The translations under genes and the position numbers were made by a program. Source: an uncultured Leptolyngbyaceae cyanobacterium (lineage in GTDB: Bacteria > Cyanobacteriota > Cyanobacteriia > Leptolyngbyales > Leptolyngbyaceae). From it: 64,000 nt of DNA. Position 1 is the stretch's first letter. The number at the start of each line of letters is the position of its first letter. The stretch spans positions 53,725-117,724 of the forward strand of contig CALIDI010000023.1 in assembly GCA_938023035.1 (NCBI GenBank). Direction: 5' to 3'. This document shows, one piece after another, positions 1 to 8,496 of the stretch. The notes under the pieces are model-generated. The model was given only the letters and a program-made list of their open reading frames with translations, was not told where the DNA came from and searched no databases.

Positions 1-1173
1 GCTCAAGCAGAGCTAGCGAGTTGGGATGTGCGAGCGGCTTGCCTGCATCTGATTTACGCCGCCCACGCGATCGCCCTGGATCAACCCTGGCAGCAGGAAT
101 TTATCATCAGCGATCGCCAAATTGAAGACTACCTAGGACTGGGCAAACGCAAAGACCTGAGCAAACTGGCAAAGCTCACCCTGATTAAAGACCTGGTGCA
201 ACAACCTTGTAAGCTACAGTTGGATATCCATTGGTTTCAGCAAGGTCGTGTGCCAGGCTTTTTGTTAGAGCGCAGCCAATTGTGGCATTTGCTAGAAATT
301 CAACATCACTTCCAGGAAGATGACCAGGGCTGTCGGCACCTAGTTGGGTTGACCATTAGAGTCAAGGCAGGGGATTGGGCCAGATACTTTCTCAATCAGC
401 AGGGAGTTCAAGAAGGCACCGCCTTTTACCAATACAGCAGTTTGCCCAAGTCACTCCTGTGGACGGTAACCAGCCTTTGGCAGCAGCATGAAGGGGCCTG
501 TCGTATGCTGCTATGGCTATTGTTTAAAGTCAAAATGGGGAGTGAGCAGCGCCTGACGATACCAACGCTAATGCGCATTGCCTACGGTGAGACCAGGGTA
601 TTGCAAGCAACAACTCACCGAGAAGAGCGAAAGCGATTGCTTCGGGCATTTGAAAGTGATTTAGAAGTGCTGAACCACTACGGAATGAAGCCCGTTTTTG
701 ATCCAGTGACTTACCCACCCGAAATTCAACCCCTCTGGGCGAAATTGGCCGATCTCCCGGATGATGCAGAGGCAGCTTTGGAGTTTTGGACAAAGGATGG
801 TAGTAGTGATCGGCGTTTGACAGATGCCGGGCCTCGGAACAAGTGGAGTCGCTTAATGCAAGCGCGCCTTTTATGTTTTGAGCTACCCTCTGATTGGGAA
901 AGCCAATCTGCTCAGGCTGCTAAGAAAAAGGTGCGCAAATCTCAGCGCCAAGAAGTTATCCATACTTCGGTTGATAAATCTGCTTATAGTCGATCGCGCC
1001 TTTCGGGTGAGCAAATCAGCACGGCCAGACGGCGATTGCAGCTCAGCCAGCGGGCATTAGCCAACCACCTGGGAAAAAGTCAAAGCTGGGTCAGAGATAT
1101 TGAAAAGGGGCGTTTGCAGGTGAGTTTGAAAGATCAACAACTGTTATTGAAGGTGTTAAGAGTTGCTTTATAG
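1..1173 (+). CDS. CnfR/PatB-like nif regulator, 5' end outside window
   Basis: This reading frame is open from base 1, so the gene starts upstream; the GTG at 28 is internal. It aligns without gaps to the complete paralogue at 3629-5257 at a constant offset of 4084 bases, so the first visible codon matches residue 153 of that protein. A ferredoxin-like N-terminus, if present, lies outside the window. The last ~55 residues form an XRE-type helix-turn-helix (QLSQRALANHLGKSQSWVRD). In the known family (CnfR of Leptolyngbya, PatB of Anabaena) this domain binds DNA and activates nif genes under low oxygen. Two stretches (about 691-805 and 992-1165) are almost identical in DNA to the paralogue, while the rest has diverged. 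Whether this copy is full length cannot be seen. Confidence 0.8.
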   Translation, partial: AQAELASWDVRAACLHLIYAAHAIALDQPWQQEFIISDRQIEDYLGLGKRKDLSKLAKLTLIKDLVQQPCKLQLDIHWFQQGRVPGFLLERSQLWHLLEIQHHFQEDDQGCRHLVGLTIRVKAGDWARYFLNQQGVQEGTAFYQYSSLPKSLLWTVTSLWQQHEGACRMLLWLLFKVKMGSEQRLTIPTLMRIAYGETRVLQATTHREERKRLLRAFESDLEVLNHYGMKPVFDPVTYPPEIQPLWAKLADLPDDAEAALEFWTKDGSSDRRLTDAGPRNKWSRLMQARLLCFELPSDWESQSAQAAKKKVRKSQRQEVIHTSVDKSAYSRSRLSGEQISTARRRLQLSQRALANHLGKSQSWVRDIEKGRLQVSLKDQQLLLKVLRVAL

Positions 1174-1280
1174 ATAACTGGGCGCAGTTAAATTGAAGAT
1201 AGTTTCGAAGATAGAGGGGGTGGAACCCTTTACCTGGCGGTTAGCTGGAGGCGAGATCCCATCTTTTCTTTTTACAATTT

Positions 1281-1325
1281 ACTAGTAGACGGAGGCATCA
1301 GTCTGCCTGCCCTCACCCCTATCCC
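1281..1325. repeat. R1 dispersed element, one end only
   Basis: This short stretch carries the R1 end motif (TAGTAGACGGAGGCATCAGT followed by CTG and a CCCTCACCCC core). The same end occurs at 55027 and, inverted, at 62084. The other R1 end is not found nearby, so this looks like a truncated copy. It fills most of the 228-base gap between the converging cnfR-like and parB genes. Confidence 0.55.
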
Positions 1326-1401
1326 CTTTTCCTGCCCCGCAGTTTTGTCTTTTTTGGGGGTTATCTGATGCTGCTTATATCTATGATTTTTAAACCTGAC
1401 T

Positions 1402-2304
1402 TTACTCAGAATCCTTTATTGGAGGAACGCCCTCCTCCAATAGGGCTTCTAGCTCGCTCAGCAAAGCCCGAGCTTGGGGCCATCGTTGCGGGTCTTCCCA
1501 TAACTTTGCCTTCACTAGCCGTCGATAGAGATTTGTGACTGTTGCTTTAGGGGATTGAGACTCTGACTGCAATCTGACTGTTTGAACGTAAGAGCGAATC
1601 TGATTGAGTGAAAAGTTCTCCTCGATCGCCTGATTGAGCAAAGCCTGGCGCTGGCTTTTATCTTTGAGACGCGCAATCGCCAAGGCCTTAGTGTAAGCAA
1701 TTTTGCCGCCGCGAATCGCATCTAAAATCTCTTTAGGCAAGTTCAGCAAGGGGAGTCGATTACAAGTAAATGAGAGCCAGCTCATTAGCCCTAAATCTTG
1801 AAAAACAGACTGAATCTTTTGCGCTTGCTCCGCTCTGAAATTAGGAATGACGTTATTCCTAAGTGTGCCTTGCTTATCAAAAGTATTTTTCATTTGGTAA
1901 AGCAAGGCTGGAATTGCTTCTACAGGCAGCTTTAGCTTAGCGGCGAGGAGTTGTAATACACCCTCTGTTTCCTCAATTGGGTTCAGATCCTCTCGTTGCA
2001 GATTTTCAATCAGCGCTAATTGAATCGCCTCTTCATCATTGAGTTGCCGAATAACAGCAGGAACCTCAGATAAACCTAGCTTCAGAGCCGCTCGATAGCG
2101 CCTTTCACCTGCTACGAGTTCATACTGATTCGCCTTCAGTGGACGCACTAGCAATGGCTCTAAAATGCCATGCTGCGCGATCGAATTGGCTAACTGGTCT
2201 AGTTTTTCTGGATCAAAATAATGACGTGGCTGCTCCCGTGTCTTGATAGATTTCAATGAAATCCATCGAGCAACATCTTTTGTCTCTCGCCTGGTAGATT
2301 GCAT
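1402..2304 (-). CDS. ParB/RepB/Spo0J-family protein (solitary)
   Basis: A 300-residue ParB-family protein. The N-terminal ParB/Srx nucleotide-binding fold is clear: the GERRYR motif lies near residues 66-71 and ENLQRE near 100-105, both typical of the CTP-binding pocket. The middle region (residues ~115-215) lacks the textbook ParB helix-turn-helix. The frame extends to a TTG at 2337, but a strong GGAGGT lies just before tandem ATG codons at 2307 and 2304. The spacing of 7 favours 2304. No parA is visible, and the gene faces the two cnfR-like genes. ParB proteins normally bind centromere-like sites for partition. A lone copy beside regulators may instead be a nucleoid-binding or regulatory protein; this is inference. 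Confidence 0.85.
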   Translation of the reverse strand: MQSTRRETKDVARWISLKSIKTREQPRHYFDPEKLDQLANSIAQHGILEPLLVRPLKANQYELVAGERRYRAALKLGLSEVPAVIRQLNDEEAIQLALIENLQREDLNPIEETEGVLQLLAAKLKLPVEAIPALLYQMKNTFDKQGTLRNNVIPNFRAEQAQKIQSVFQDLGLMSWLSFTCNRLPLLNLPKEILDAIRGGKIAYTKALAIARLKDKSQRQALLNQAIEENFSLNQIRSYVQTVRLQSESQSPKATVTNLYRRLVKAKLWEDPQRWPQARALLSELEALLEEGVPPIKDSE

Positions 2305-2834
2305 CATTACGACCTCCGGTATCCCGATAAAACTCAATCGTCAACCAAGCGATCGCCACTCCACAGCACCTGTGACGCCACCATAGGGGGTTAACACTTC
2401 AAGACCAATAGACTTCAACTAAACTTTTCAGCAGCCTCAGACATAACGTATCTGTCCTACTGTACTAGCTGTTTTTCCTACCCTTGAAAGCATCAGTCAG
2501 GAGAGACAGCCTATTGATTTTAGAAAAGGGGCTAGGGGTTATCCCCCCTTAGTCACAGCACTACGTCTCTTCTAGCCCCAAAGCCATCTTTTTGGCGTTT
2601 AACCCTGTCTCACTAATTGCTTACATCACTTCTTTGCTTATATCAGATGTTCTGAGTCAACCAGCGGATTTTGTTCCTAAACAAATTGATTAGCTCCATT
2701 AAGGTTGCACTCATTGCTTCAAACTCTTACCTATACCGAATTCAAGTAAAAGGTGGAGTCAGGGTATTAGTATTCTCTGGCTTAAAAATGAGTCCTTATG
2801 GGGTAGGGAGCTAGCATTCTCAACAGAAATTTCT
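2305..2834. other. Non-coding stretch upstream of parB
   Basis: About 530 bases without a convincing gene. It should hold the parB promoter. No tRNA, CRISPR or clear terminator was seen. Its right edge is the target-site duplication AATTTCT (2828-2834) of the R2 element. Confidence 0.5.
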
Positions 2835-2995
2835 TGGGTGCCTGTCACTTTAGCCCTCACCCTTTTCTGGTATGCCCGGATTGCTCTAATCCCTCTCTCA
2901 ATTTGGGAGGGGGACTTTGAGATGGCTCGGCTCCCCTTTTCCCAAGTTGGGAGAAGAAGCCAGGGGATGAGGACCTGCACAGGTGGCGTGCTCTC
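2835..2995. repeat. R2 miniature element with 7-bp target-site duplication
   Basis: A 161-bp element from TGGGTGCCTGTCAC to GGTGGCGTGCTCTC. It is flanked by AATTTCT at 2828-2834 and again at 2996-3002, a perfect 7-bp direct repeat of the kind left by transposition. The inverse complement of this unit occurs at 53406-53566 with the same length of 161 bp. A partial third copy starts at 14021. The interior contains CTCCCAA/TTGGGAG pairs that fold into hairpins. It encodes no plausible protein. Confidence 0.8.
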
Positions 2996-3628
2996 AATTT
3001 CTCCGGCGTGTCTGTCGTCGCAGATCCGCGATCGAAATTCTCACAAAAGACAAATCATAGAAACAGAACTTCGATCAATCAGTTAAAAGATTAAACCAGA
3101 ACAGATCGAGGTATCATATTTGTCAACTCAAATCTTTCTAGGTTTATGACTCTGCCGAGCATTTTGAAAAAGATGTGTAAGAGCTGTATTGTAGAACGAT
3201 TTAAAAATGATTAGTCATGCTGGTGGTCAAGGCAAAATCAGAATAGCAGGTTTAATCCAATAATTATTTGAGGAATATTTAAATTTTTCATTCTGACTAA
3301 AATAAATCTGTTAAATAGGTTTCAAAAAAGTAAGTAACGAGGAGAAAATCTTTCTAAAACAGTAAATTTTATTAAAATTAGCTGATTATTCCTAAACTAT
3401 TAAGACATCCTTTGATGGTTTCAAATGAACAAAAATAATATGATTCGCATATTAATAATAATTACACACATTCAATAATTCTCTTGTTGAAAAGGCTTAT
3501 TTGTGGATTAGTCCATAGAGATAAGTATACGTTTTTTGATGTGACTTTGGTCTTATTAAAAATGCTCTAATAATAGTTTCTGAACGAAAAGATAAGCTCA
3601 TTGACAACTTTAAATTGATTAAGAAACT
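2996..3628. other. AT-rich non-coding region upstream of cnfR
   Basis: About 630 bases with no gene. From roughly 3100 to 3628 the DNA is strikingly AT-rich, with long A/T runs unlike the flanking genes. It ends in TTGACA (3601-3606) about 20 bases before the cnfR ATG. It is probably the long regulatory leader of cnfR. A TGTGGATTA at 3502-3510 is one mismatch from a DnaA box; a single weak site is not evidence of an origin. Confidence 0.5.
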
Positions 3629-5257
3629 ATGGCCTATACAATTAGCAAGCTTTGCAACCAATGTGATGAGTGCTTACCTCAATGCCCAACAGGCGCTATC
3701 AAGCAAGATGGTAAAAAGCTTTGGATTGATCCAATGTTATGCAATAACTGCGAGGGCTTTTATGATCAACCTTTATGTGCATCACTCTGCTTAAGTGATG
3801 CACCAGTGCCTTTGCAGGCAAAAAAGGGACGCTGTCGGATTGATACCAAGGCCAACACCAGCCTCCAGTTATTTTCTAATAGGGAAACTCACTCTTTTGC
3901 CTCTGCAATTGTGATTTGGGAAGCCTGTAATGTGTTAACCCAGCGACAGTCTTTACCGTGGCAACTGGATCCGTCTGGTCATCTTTACTATCAGCGGCAA
4001 GTCGGTGGCGGAAGAGGCGAAGTTACACTTGTCGTCACCGATACTCCTGCCTTAGGGTTACCCATAGCTCTGAGCGGGGAAGCCGCTGAAACTGTTATCA
4101 CAAGCTGGGATATACGGGCAGCATGTTTACATCTGATTTATGCTGCCCATGCGGCTTCTTTAGAGTGCGCTTGGGAACAGACATTTACAATCAGCGATCG
4201 AGAAATTTCTGATTATCTCGGATTGGGCAAGCGCAAAGACTTGAGTAAACTAGCAAAACTAACCTTAATTAAAACTTTGGCCGAACAACCTTGCCAACTT
4301 CTCGTCACTGTTGACTGGTCAACTAAAGGAAGGTTCAAGCATATCCAACTTCCCCAGAGTCCTGTATGGCACTTGGTTGAAACGCAGCATCACTTTCAGG
4401 AAGATGATAGGGGGTGTAGGCATTTGACAGGTTTGACCTTTGTGATCAAAGCGGGGGCTTGGGCACAGTTTTTCTTAAATCGACAGGGTTCTAGGGAAGG
4501 CACAACGTTTTATCAATATGGAATATTGCCAAAGTCTTTGTTGATGCAGGTGATGAGTCGCTGGCAACAACATGAAGGGGGTGTTCGGATGATGCTATGG
4601 CTGCTATTCAAAACCCGTATGGGAGTTCAACAGCGGATTATGGTATCGACGTTGATGCGCATTGCCTATGGAGAGCAGCGGTTGAGTAAGGCTACTGCCC
4701 AACGCGAAGAGCGCAAGCGCTTGTTACGTTCATTTGAAAGCGATTTAGAGGTGCTGAATCACTACGGATTGAAACCCGTTTTTGATCCAGTGACTTATCC
4801 GCCCGAGATTCAACCCCTCTGGGCGAAATTGGCCGATCTCCCCGATGATGCAGAGGCGGCTTTGGAGTTTTGGACAAAGGATGGTAGCCAGGGACATCGT
4901 CTAACCGATGCAGCCCCACGGGATAAGTGGCCTCGGCTAATGCAAGCGCGCTTTTTATGTTTTGAGTTACCAGAAGATTGGAAAAACCCATCAACTCCAG
5001 TCGCTCAGGGAAAGCTGAGCAAAAGCACACGCAAGGAGGTTTCTCACACGTCTATTGATAAGCCGAGTCAGGGGCGATCGCGCCTTTCGGGTGAGCAGAT
5101 CAGCACGGCCAGACGGCGATTGCAGCTCAGCCAGCGGGCATTAGCCAACCACCTGGGAAAAAGTCAAAGCTGGGTCAGAGATATTGAGAAGGGCCGTTTG
5201 CAGGTGAGTTTGAGAGATCAACAACTGTTATTAAAGGTGTTGGGTGAGGTTCTGTAA
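3629..5257 (+). CDS. cnfR: CnfR/PatB-type transcriptional activator of nitrogen fixation
   Basis: A 542-residue protein. The N-terminus resembles an FdxN-type ferredoxin with two [4Fe-4S] binding sets: C-x2-C-x2-C-x3-CP at residues ~9-20, then C-x2-C-x8-C-x3-C at ~38-55. A ~400-residue middle region follows, then an XRE helix-turn-helix in the last 55 residues. This layout and length match CnfR of Leptolyngbya boryana and PatB of Anabaena (about 530 residues), which are needed for nif expression. The Fe-S clusters are thought to sense oxygen or redox state. The ATG at 3629 begins the typical MAYTI ferredoxin start. No nif structural gene lies in the window, so a nif cluster to the left is possible but unseen. 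Confidence 0.85.
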   Translation: MAYTISKLCNQCDECLPQCPTGAIKQDGKKLWIDPMLCNNCEGFYDQPLCASLCLSDAPVPLQAKKGRCRIDTKANTSLQLFSNRETHSFASAIVIWEACNVLTQRQSLPWQLDPSGHLYYQRQVGGGRGEVTLVVTDTPALGLPIALSGEAAETVITSWDIRAACLHLIYAAHAASLECAWEQTFTISDREISDYLGLGKRKDLSKLAKLTLIKTLAEQPCQLLVTVDWSTKGRFKHIQLPQSPVWHLVETQHHFQEDDRGCRHLTGLTFVIKAGAWAQFFLNRQGSREGTTFYQYGILPKSLLMQVMSRWQQHEGGVRMMLWLLFKTRMGVQQRIMVSTLMRIAYGEQRLSKATAQREERKRLLRSFESDLEVLNHYGLKPVFDPVTYPPEIQPLWAKLADLPDDAEAALEFWTKDGSQGHRLTDAAPRDKWPRLMQARFLCFELPEDWKNPSTPVAQGKLSKSTRKEVSHTSIDKPSQGRSRLSGEQISTARRRLQLSQRALANHLGKSQSWVRDIEKGRLQVSLRDQQLLLKVLGEVL

Positions 5258-5460
5258 GCCGGTAATGATGTACAATTTCTAAACCTGTACCATTCTGGAC
5301 TTTGGAGGCGTGGTGAGCTTGTGGGACGATCAGCGATTTTGGATAGCAGAAGCCCCGCCACACCAAAGGGTTAGTCATATATCTATCGTATTCTCTATTT
5401 TAGGCGGTATCGCTGTCGCGATGCGGGTCAAAGCACCCTTGGCATTCATGAATCAGAATA

Positions 5461-5655
5461 CTTCGGACAGTTTTTGTGAAAATGCTGAAAACTCTTGCCA
5501 CGGGGTCAGATTTAGCCCTCACCCTAAATCCCTCTCCCAAACAGGGAGAGGGACTTTAACTTGGCTCCCCTTCTCGCAACCAGGGAAAAGGAGCATAGCC
5601 CTGACGGGCATTCGAGTAGGGGGATGAGGGAGGTTTGGCACAAAAGTGTTCGGAC
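5461..5655. repeat. R4 miniature element, TA-flanked with terminal inverted repeats
   Basis: A 195-bp element bounded by TA at 5459-5460 and 5656-5657. The left end reads CTTCGGACAGTTTTTGTG. The right end read inward (GTCCGAACACTTTTGTG) matches it imperfectly. A TA duplication with inverted ends is typical of MITEs moved by IS630/Tc1-mariner transposases. The interior holds the CCCTCACCC/CTCTCCCAA core shared by the other elements here. The left ~40 bases recur at 19592. An open frame across it (5310-5627) is judged spurious. Confidence 0.6.
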
Positions 5656-5717
5656 TATTGAAATCGGTGTAATAGGGTCTTTTTGACCTTGGTTTTTATC
5701 CCCTGTCCATGGCTATC

Positions 5718-7160
5718 TCAATAGTGGCGCGGGGTATAAACCCACTGCTTTCCGTTGCTTTGCTGCACTATCCGAGTCTGGCTCGACCCAATCAAAATCA
5801 CTGTGCGCATATCCGCGTCTTCTGTGACTAGCTGCACCAAAGGTTTAACCGTGACAGTTTGCCCGGGTCGCCCCAGGTTTCGGGCGAGAACGACGGGGGT
5901 TTGGGGCGATCGCCACTGCAATAACAAAGTTCTGGCTTGCTCTAACTGCCAGGTGCGTTGTTGAGAGAGGGGATTGTAGATCGCGATCGCAAAATCGGCT
6001 TGGGCGGCGGCTGTAAGCCGCTGCGCGATGACTTCCCAGGGTTTGAGAATATTTGAGAGCGAAATCACACAAAAATCGTGCCCTAGGGGTGCGCCAATCT
6101 GGGCCGCTGCTGCCTGCATCGCCGAAATGCCGGGACAAACTTGAATCTCAACATCTTGCCAAGCTGGCTGTGCTTCTTGATCGAGAACCTCAAACAGAGC
6201 CGCCGCCATGCCATAAATACCTGGATCGCCGGAAGACATCAACACAACAGAGCGGCCAGTTGCCGCTAAATCCAGCGCCTGGCGTGCCCGATCTAACTCA
6301 ACGCGGTTGTCTGACTCATGCCGTTGGGTGTGGGGCAGTCGCCAGGGTTCTGCCAGATCTAGGTAGGTTTTGTAGCCAACCCAGTCTGATGCGGTTTGCA
6401 GAATCGTTTTGACCTCTGGTGAAAGCCAAGCTGAGGAACCAGGGCCTATGCCGACGATCGCCAGTTTTTTAGAGTTTGGCTGCGGTTCTGATGGGTTCAA
6501 TTGGTTATCACAATAATAGACGAGGCAATCCCTGCCCGGCTGGCAATCCAAGCATTCCTGTTGCTCAGCATCGAATGAAACATCTGTCTTAGAAATGACC
6601 CGGATGGTTAGTTCCCCCTCTGTCGCAAAGGGAAGTCGGCTATTTTCTAGCCAGGGTGCCTGGCCAACCAGTCGTACAGTCGCCCCCGCCAGCAGGTCTG
6701 CAATAAAGGATTTGGCATCGTCAGGGTTAGCCAGCCGATAGCCAGGAGGGGGAGCCAGCAGGGCTGTTTGAAAGCGTAAATCGCCACTGGTGGTAATGGC
6801 CGCCACAATCTGCAGCCCAGCAGCAACTTGGCGGGCCAGGTCATTGGCTCCCTGTAATCCTCCCAGTAGGGGCACCACTGCACTGCCATCTTCCGCGATC
6901 GCCAAAACGGGTGGCTCCTGCCATTTACTATTCAGTAGTGGCGCTAGGGTGCGAATTAAAATACCAGCGGCGCACACGCCCAAAATCGGGATTCCTGCTT
7001 GAAATAATTGCCGCAGGGTCTCTCCAAAGTGGATGTAGGAGATATCGACCCCAGTGGTGCGCCCCTTCAAGCCATAGAGAATCGCATCGGGCAAACTTGC
7101 CATCACTTTACGGGCTAGGGGCACCCCACCCTGGCTAAGAACCACGACTGCAATTGTCAT
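5718..7160 (-). CDS. cobJ: CbiG-N/CobJ fusion, precorrin-3B C17-methyltransferase
   Basis: A 480-residue fusion. Residues 1-~200 match the CbiG N-terminal region of cobalamin synthesis. A cysteine-rich linker follows (CLDCQPGRDC near 218). Residues ~230-480 form a tetrapyrrole methylase: IVGIGPGS start, MSSGDPGIYGMA and CPGISAMQAAAA motifs. CobJ/CbiH methylates precorrin-3B at C-17 and contracts the ring, using S-adenosylmethionine. CbiG-CobJ fusions are known in cyanobacteria. The ATG at 7160 lies two bases after the mrpB stop, so it is very likely co-transcribed with the Mrp antiporter operon. No cobalamin riboswitch is visible before it. Confidence 0.9.
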   Translation of the reverse strand: MTIAVVVLSQGGVPLARKVMASLPDAILYGLKGRTTGVDISYIHFGETLRQLFQAGIPILGVCAAGILIRTLAPLLNSKWQEPPVLAIAEDGSAVVPLLGGLQGANDLARQVAAGLQIVAAITTSGDLRFQTALLAPPPGYRLANPDDAKSFIADLLAGATVRLVGQAPWLENSRLPFATEGELTIRVISKTDVSFDAEQQECLDCQPGRDCLVYYCDNQLNPSEPQPNSKKLAIVGIGPGSSAWLSPEVKTILQTASDWVGYKTYLDLAEPWRLPHTQRHESDNRVELDRARQALDLAATGRSVVLMSSGDPGIYGMAAALFEVLDQEAQPAWQDVEIQVCPGISAMQAAAAQIGAPLGHDFCVISLSNILKPWEVIAQRLTAAAQADFAIAIYNPLSQQRTWQLEQARTLLLQWRSPQTPVVLARNLGRPGQTVTVKPLVQLVTEDADMRTVILIGSSQTRIVQQSNGKQWVYTPRHY

Positions 7161-7162
7161 TC

Positions 7163-7834
7163 CTACAATAGGCCTCGATAACGAATAAAAACCAGAATCG
7201 CAGCCCAGGAACCCAGGGCAACCTTAACCGCCACCAAAATGTTGAGAATTGGAATCACCCCACCACTAACAAAGGAGCCAGGAGTGCCGAGAGGAGGTTC
7301 TATCCCAACCAGCGTGAGCAGTGCCAGAATAATAAAGACCAACACCGAAACCTTTTCCCACAAGGCTGCCCGCCAGCGTTGATAAATGGCTTGCATCCAC
7401 TCGGAGGGGGCCGTGATCGCTACTAGGCCGATCGCAGTGCCACCTGCAACTCCAGCGGCAAACCCACCGCCAGGGCTGAGATGCCCGCGAATGGCCAACT
7501 CGATGCTGACCAAGGCCGTGATCATGGCCCCTAAACGAGCTAGCACAATCGAAGGTGAATCGGTCACTTGATAGATTTTGCCAAAGGGCTTCTCGTTAGC
7601 CAGTAGAAAATAGGCACCTAGAATCGCAATGGTAAAGACCACTACCTCAAAAATCGTATCGTAAAGGCGGTTTCTAAAGATAATGCCCGCTACCGCATTC
7701 GGCACACCAGTATCTTTGACGATCGCTTCTACAATAGAAATATCTGACAACTCTAGAGATTGTGTTGGGATTAGCAAAAACTTAATCACCAAAACAATCC
7801 CTGCGACCATATAGACCCACTTCATCCACTGCAT
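7163..7834 (-). CDS. mrpB: Mrp Na+/H+ antiporter subunit B (MrpB/MnhB)
   Basis: A 223-residue membrane protein. Hydrophobic segments at ~5-22 and ~60-80 precede the MnhB domain, which carries the HLSPGGGFAAGVAGG signature near residues 120-135. The ATG at 7834 overlaps the upstream stop by one base (TGATG) and has a very strong GGAGGAGG site 8 bases before it, so I prefer it to the TTG at 7837. MrpB is part of the multi-subunit antiporter that expels Na+ in exchange for H+ at the plasma membrane. The length suggests an extra N-terminal part resembling the MbhE/MrpA C-terminal region. Confidence 0.88.
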   Translation of the reverse strand: MQWMKWVYMVAGIVLVIKFLLIPTQSLELSDISIVEAIVKDTGVPNAVAGIIFRNRLYDTIFEVVVFTIAILGAYFLLANEKPFGKIYQVTDSPSIVLARLGAMITALVSIELAIRGHLSPGGGFAAGVAGGTAIGLVAITAPSEWMQAIYQRWRAALWEKVSVLVFIILALLTLVGIEPPLGTPGSFVSGGVIPILNILVAVKVALGSWAAILVFIRYRGLL

Positions 7835-8496
7835 CAATGTACCTCCTCCTGCTCCGACACTGACACATAGGTCACGCGACTAACGGATGATAGGCCCTCG
7901 ACTTGCATCATCTCATAGAGCGGCTGAATACGGGTTTCGGTATGGTAGTACGCTTCGTCAACTTGGCTATCTTGAGTGACCTCGGCTAACTCCTTTCTCT
8001 CTGATATCTTTGCCTCTGAGCGATCGCAACCCACGCAGGTAGCATGAATTTCTTTCGTCATCAAGGCCTGTCGGAGGGCATCCTGATCAGGGTAGGGAAC
8101 TAGCTCAAGCCGTAGATAGTGCTGGCTCAACTGATTGTTGAGTTCCGCAAGTAGGCGTCTGAACGTAGTCGGTGAGTCGGGGTGAACTGCTTGCGACTCG
8201 GCCATGGTCTCTGAGGAGGAAGAGGAAGAGAATGCCACATCGTCCTTTAATACGCCTAACCGCATTACCAGGGAAGAGCGCACGGCCACTGCATAGAGGG
8301 TAATGGCCAGCATTGTTCCCACCAGAGCCTCGGTCAGGGAGACATCAGCAGCTCCTAAAACAGCATACACTAGGGCGGCGATCGCCCCAAAAATACCGCG
8401 AATCACCAAGGCGTGGTAAGGGTTTACCTGAAAAACCAGGATACAGGCTGTCAGCGGCAGAAGAGCCGTAATTCCGTAGAGATAAAGGTCATTCAT
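7834..8496 (-). CDS. DUF4040 subunit of Mrp antiporter (MrpA C-terminal/MbhD-like)
   Basis: A 220-residue protein. Three hydrophobic helices (~1-85) carry the DUF4040 motif ADVSLTEALVG, which corresponds to the C-terminal part of large MrpA proteins. A ~130-residue hydrophilic tail with a run of serines follows and may lie in the cytoplasm. No full-length NuoL-like MrpA exists in this operon, as reported for cyanobacterial mrp operons, so this protein covers only the small MrpA part. The ATG at 8496 overlaps the mrpG stop by 8 bases (ATGAATGA) and is preferred over the longer frame to 8535. The tail is not recognised. Confidence 0.8.
   Translation of the reverse strand: MNDLYLYGITALLPLTACILVFQVNPYHALVIRGIFGAIAALVYAVLGAADVSLTEALVGTMLAITLYAVAVRSSLVMRLGVLKDDVAFSSSSSSETMAESQAVHPDSPTTFRRLLAELNNQLSQHYLRLELVPYPDQDALRQALMTKEIHATCVGCDRSEAKISERKELAEVTQDSQVDEAYYHTETRIQPLYEMMQVEGLSSVSRVTYVSVSEQEEVH

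Noticed and set aside
2759..3086. Open frames on both strands over the R2 element
   Set aside because: They translate the repeat itself; a mobile element with target duplication explains the sequence better than a protein.
3502..3510. DnaA-box-like TGTGGATTA in the AT-rich region as evidence of an origin
   Set aside because: A single site with one mismatch is expected by chance; no cluster was seen.
5310..5627. 105-codon frame after cnfR
   Set aside because: It runs across the R4 element and has no protein-like features or ribosome site.
7161..7400. Cobalamin riboswitch before cobJ
   Set aside because: The gene follows mrpB by two bases, leaving no leader, and no B12-box sequence was seen.
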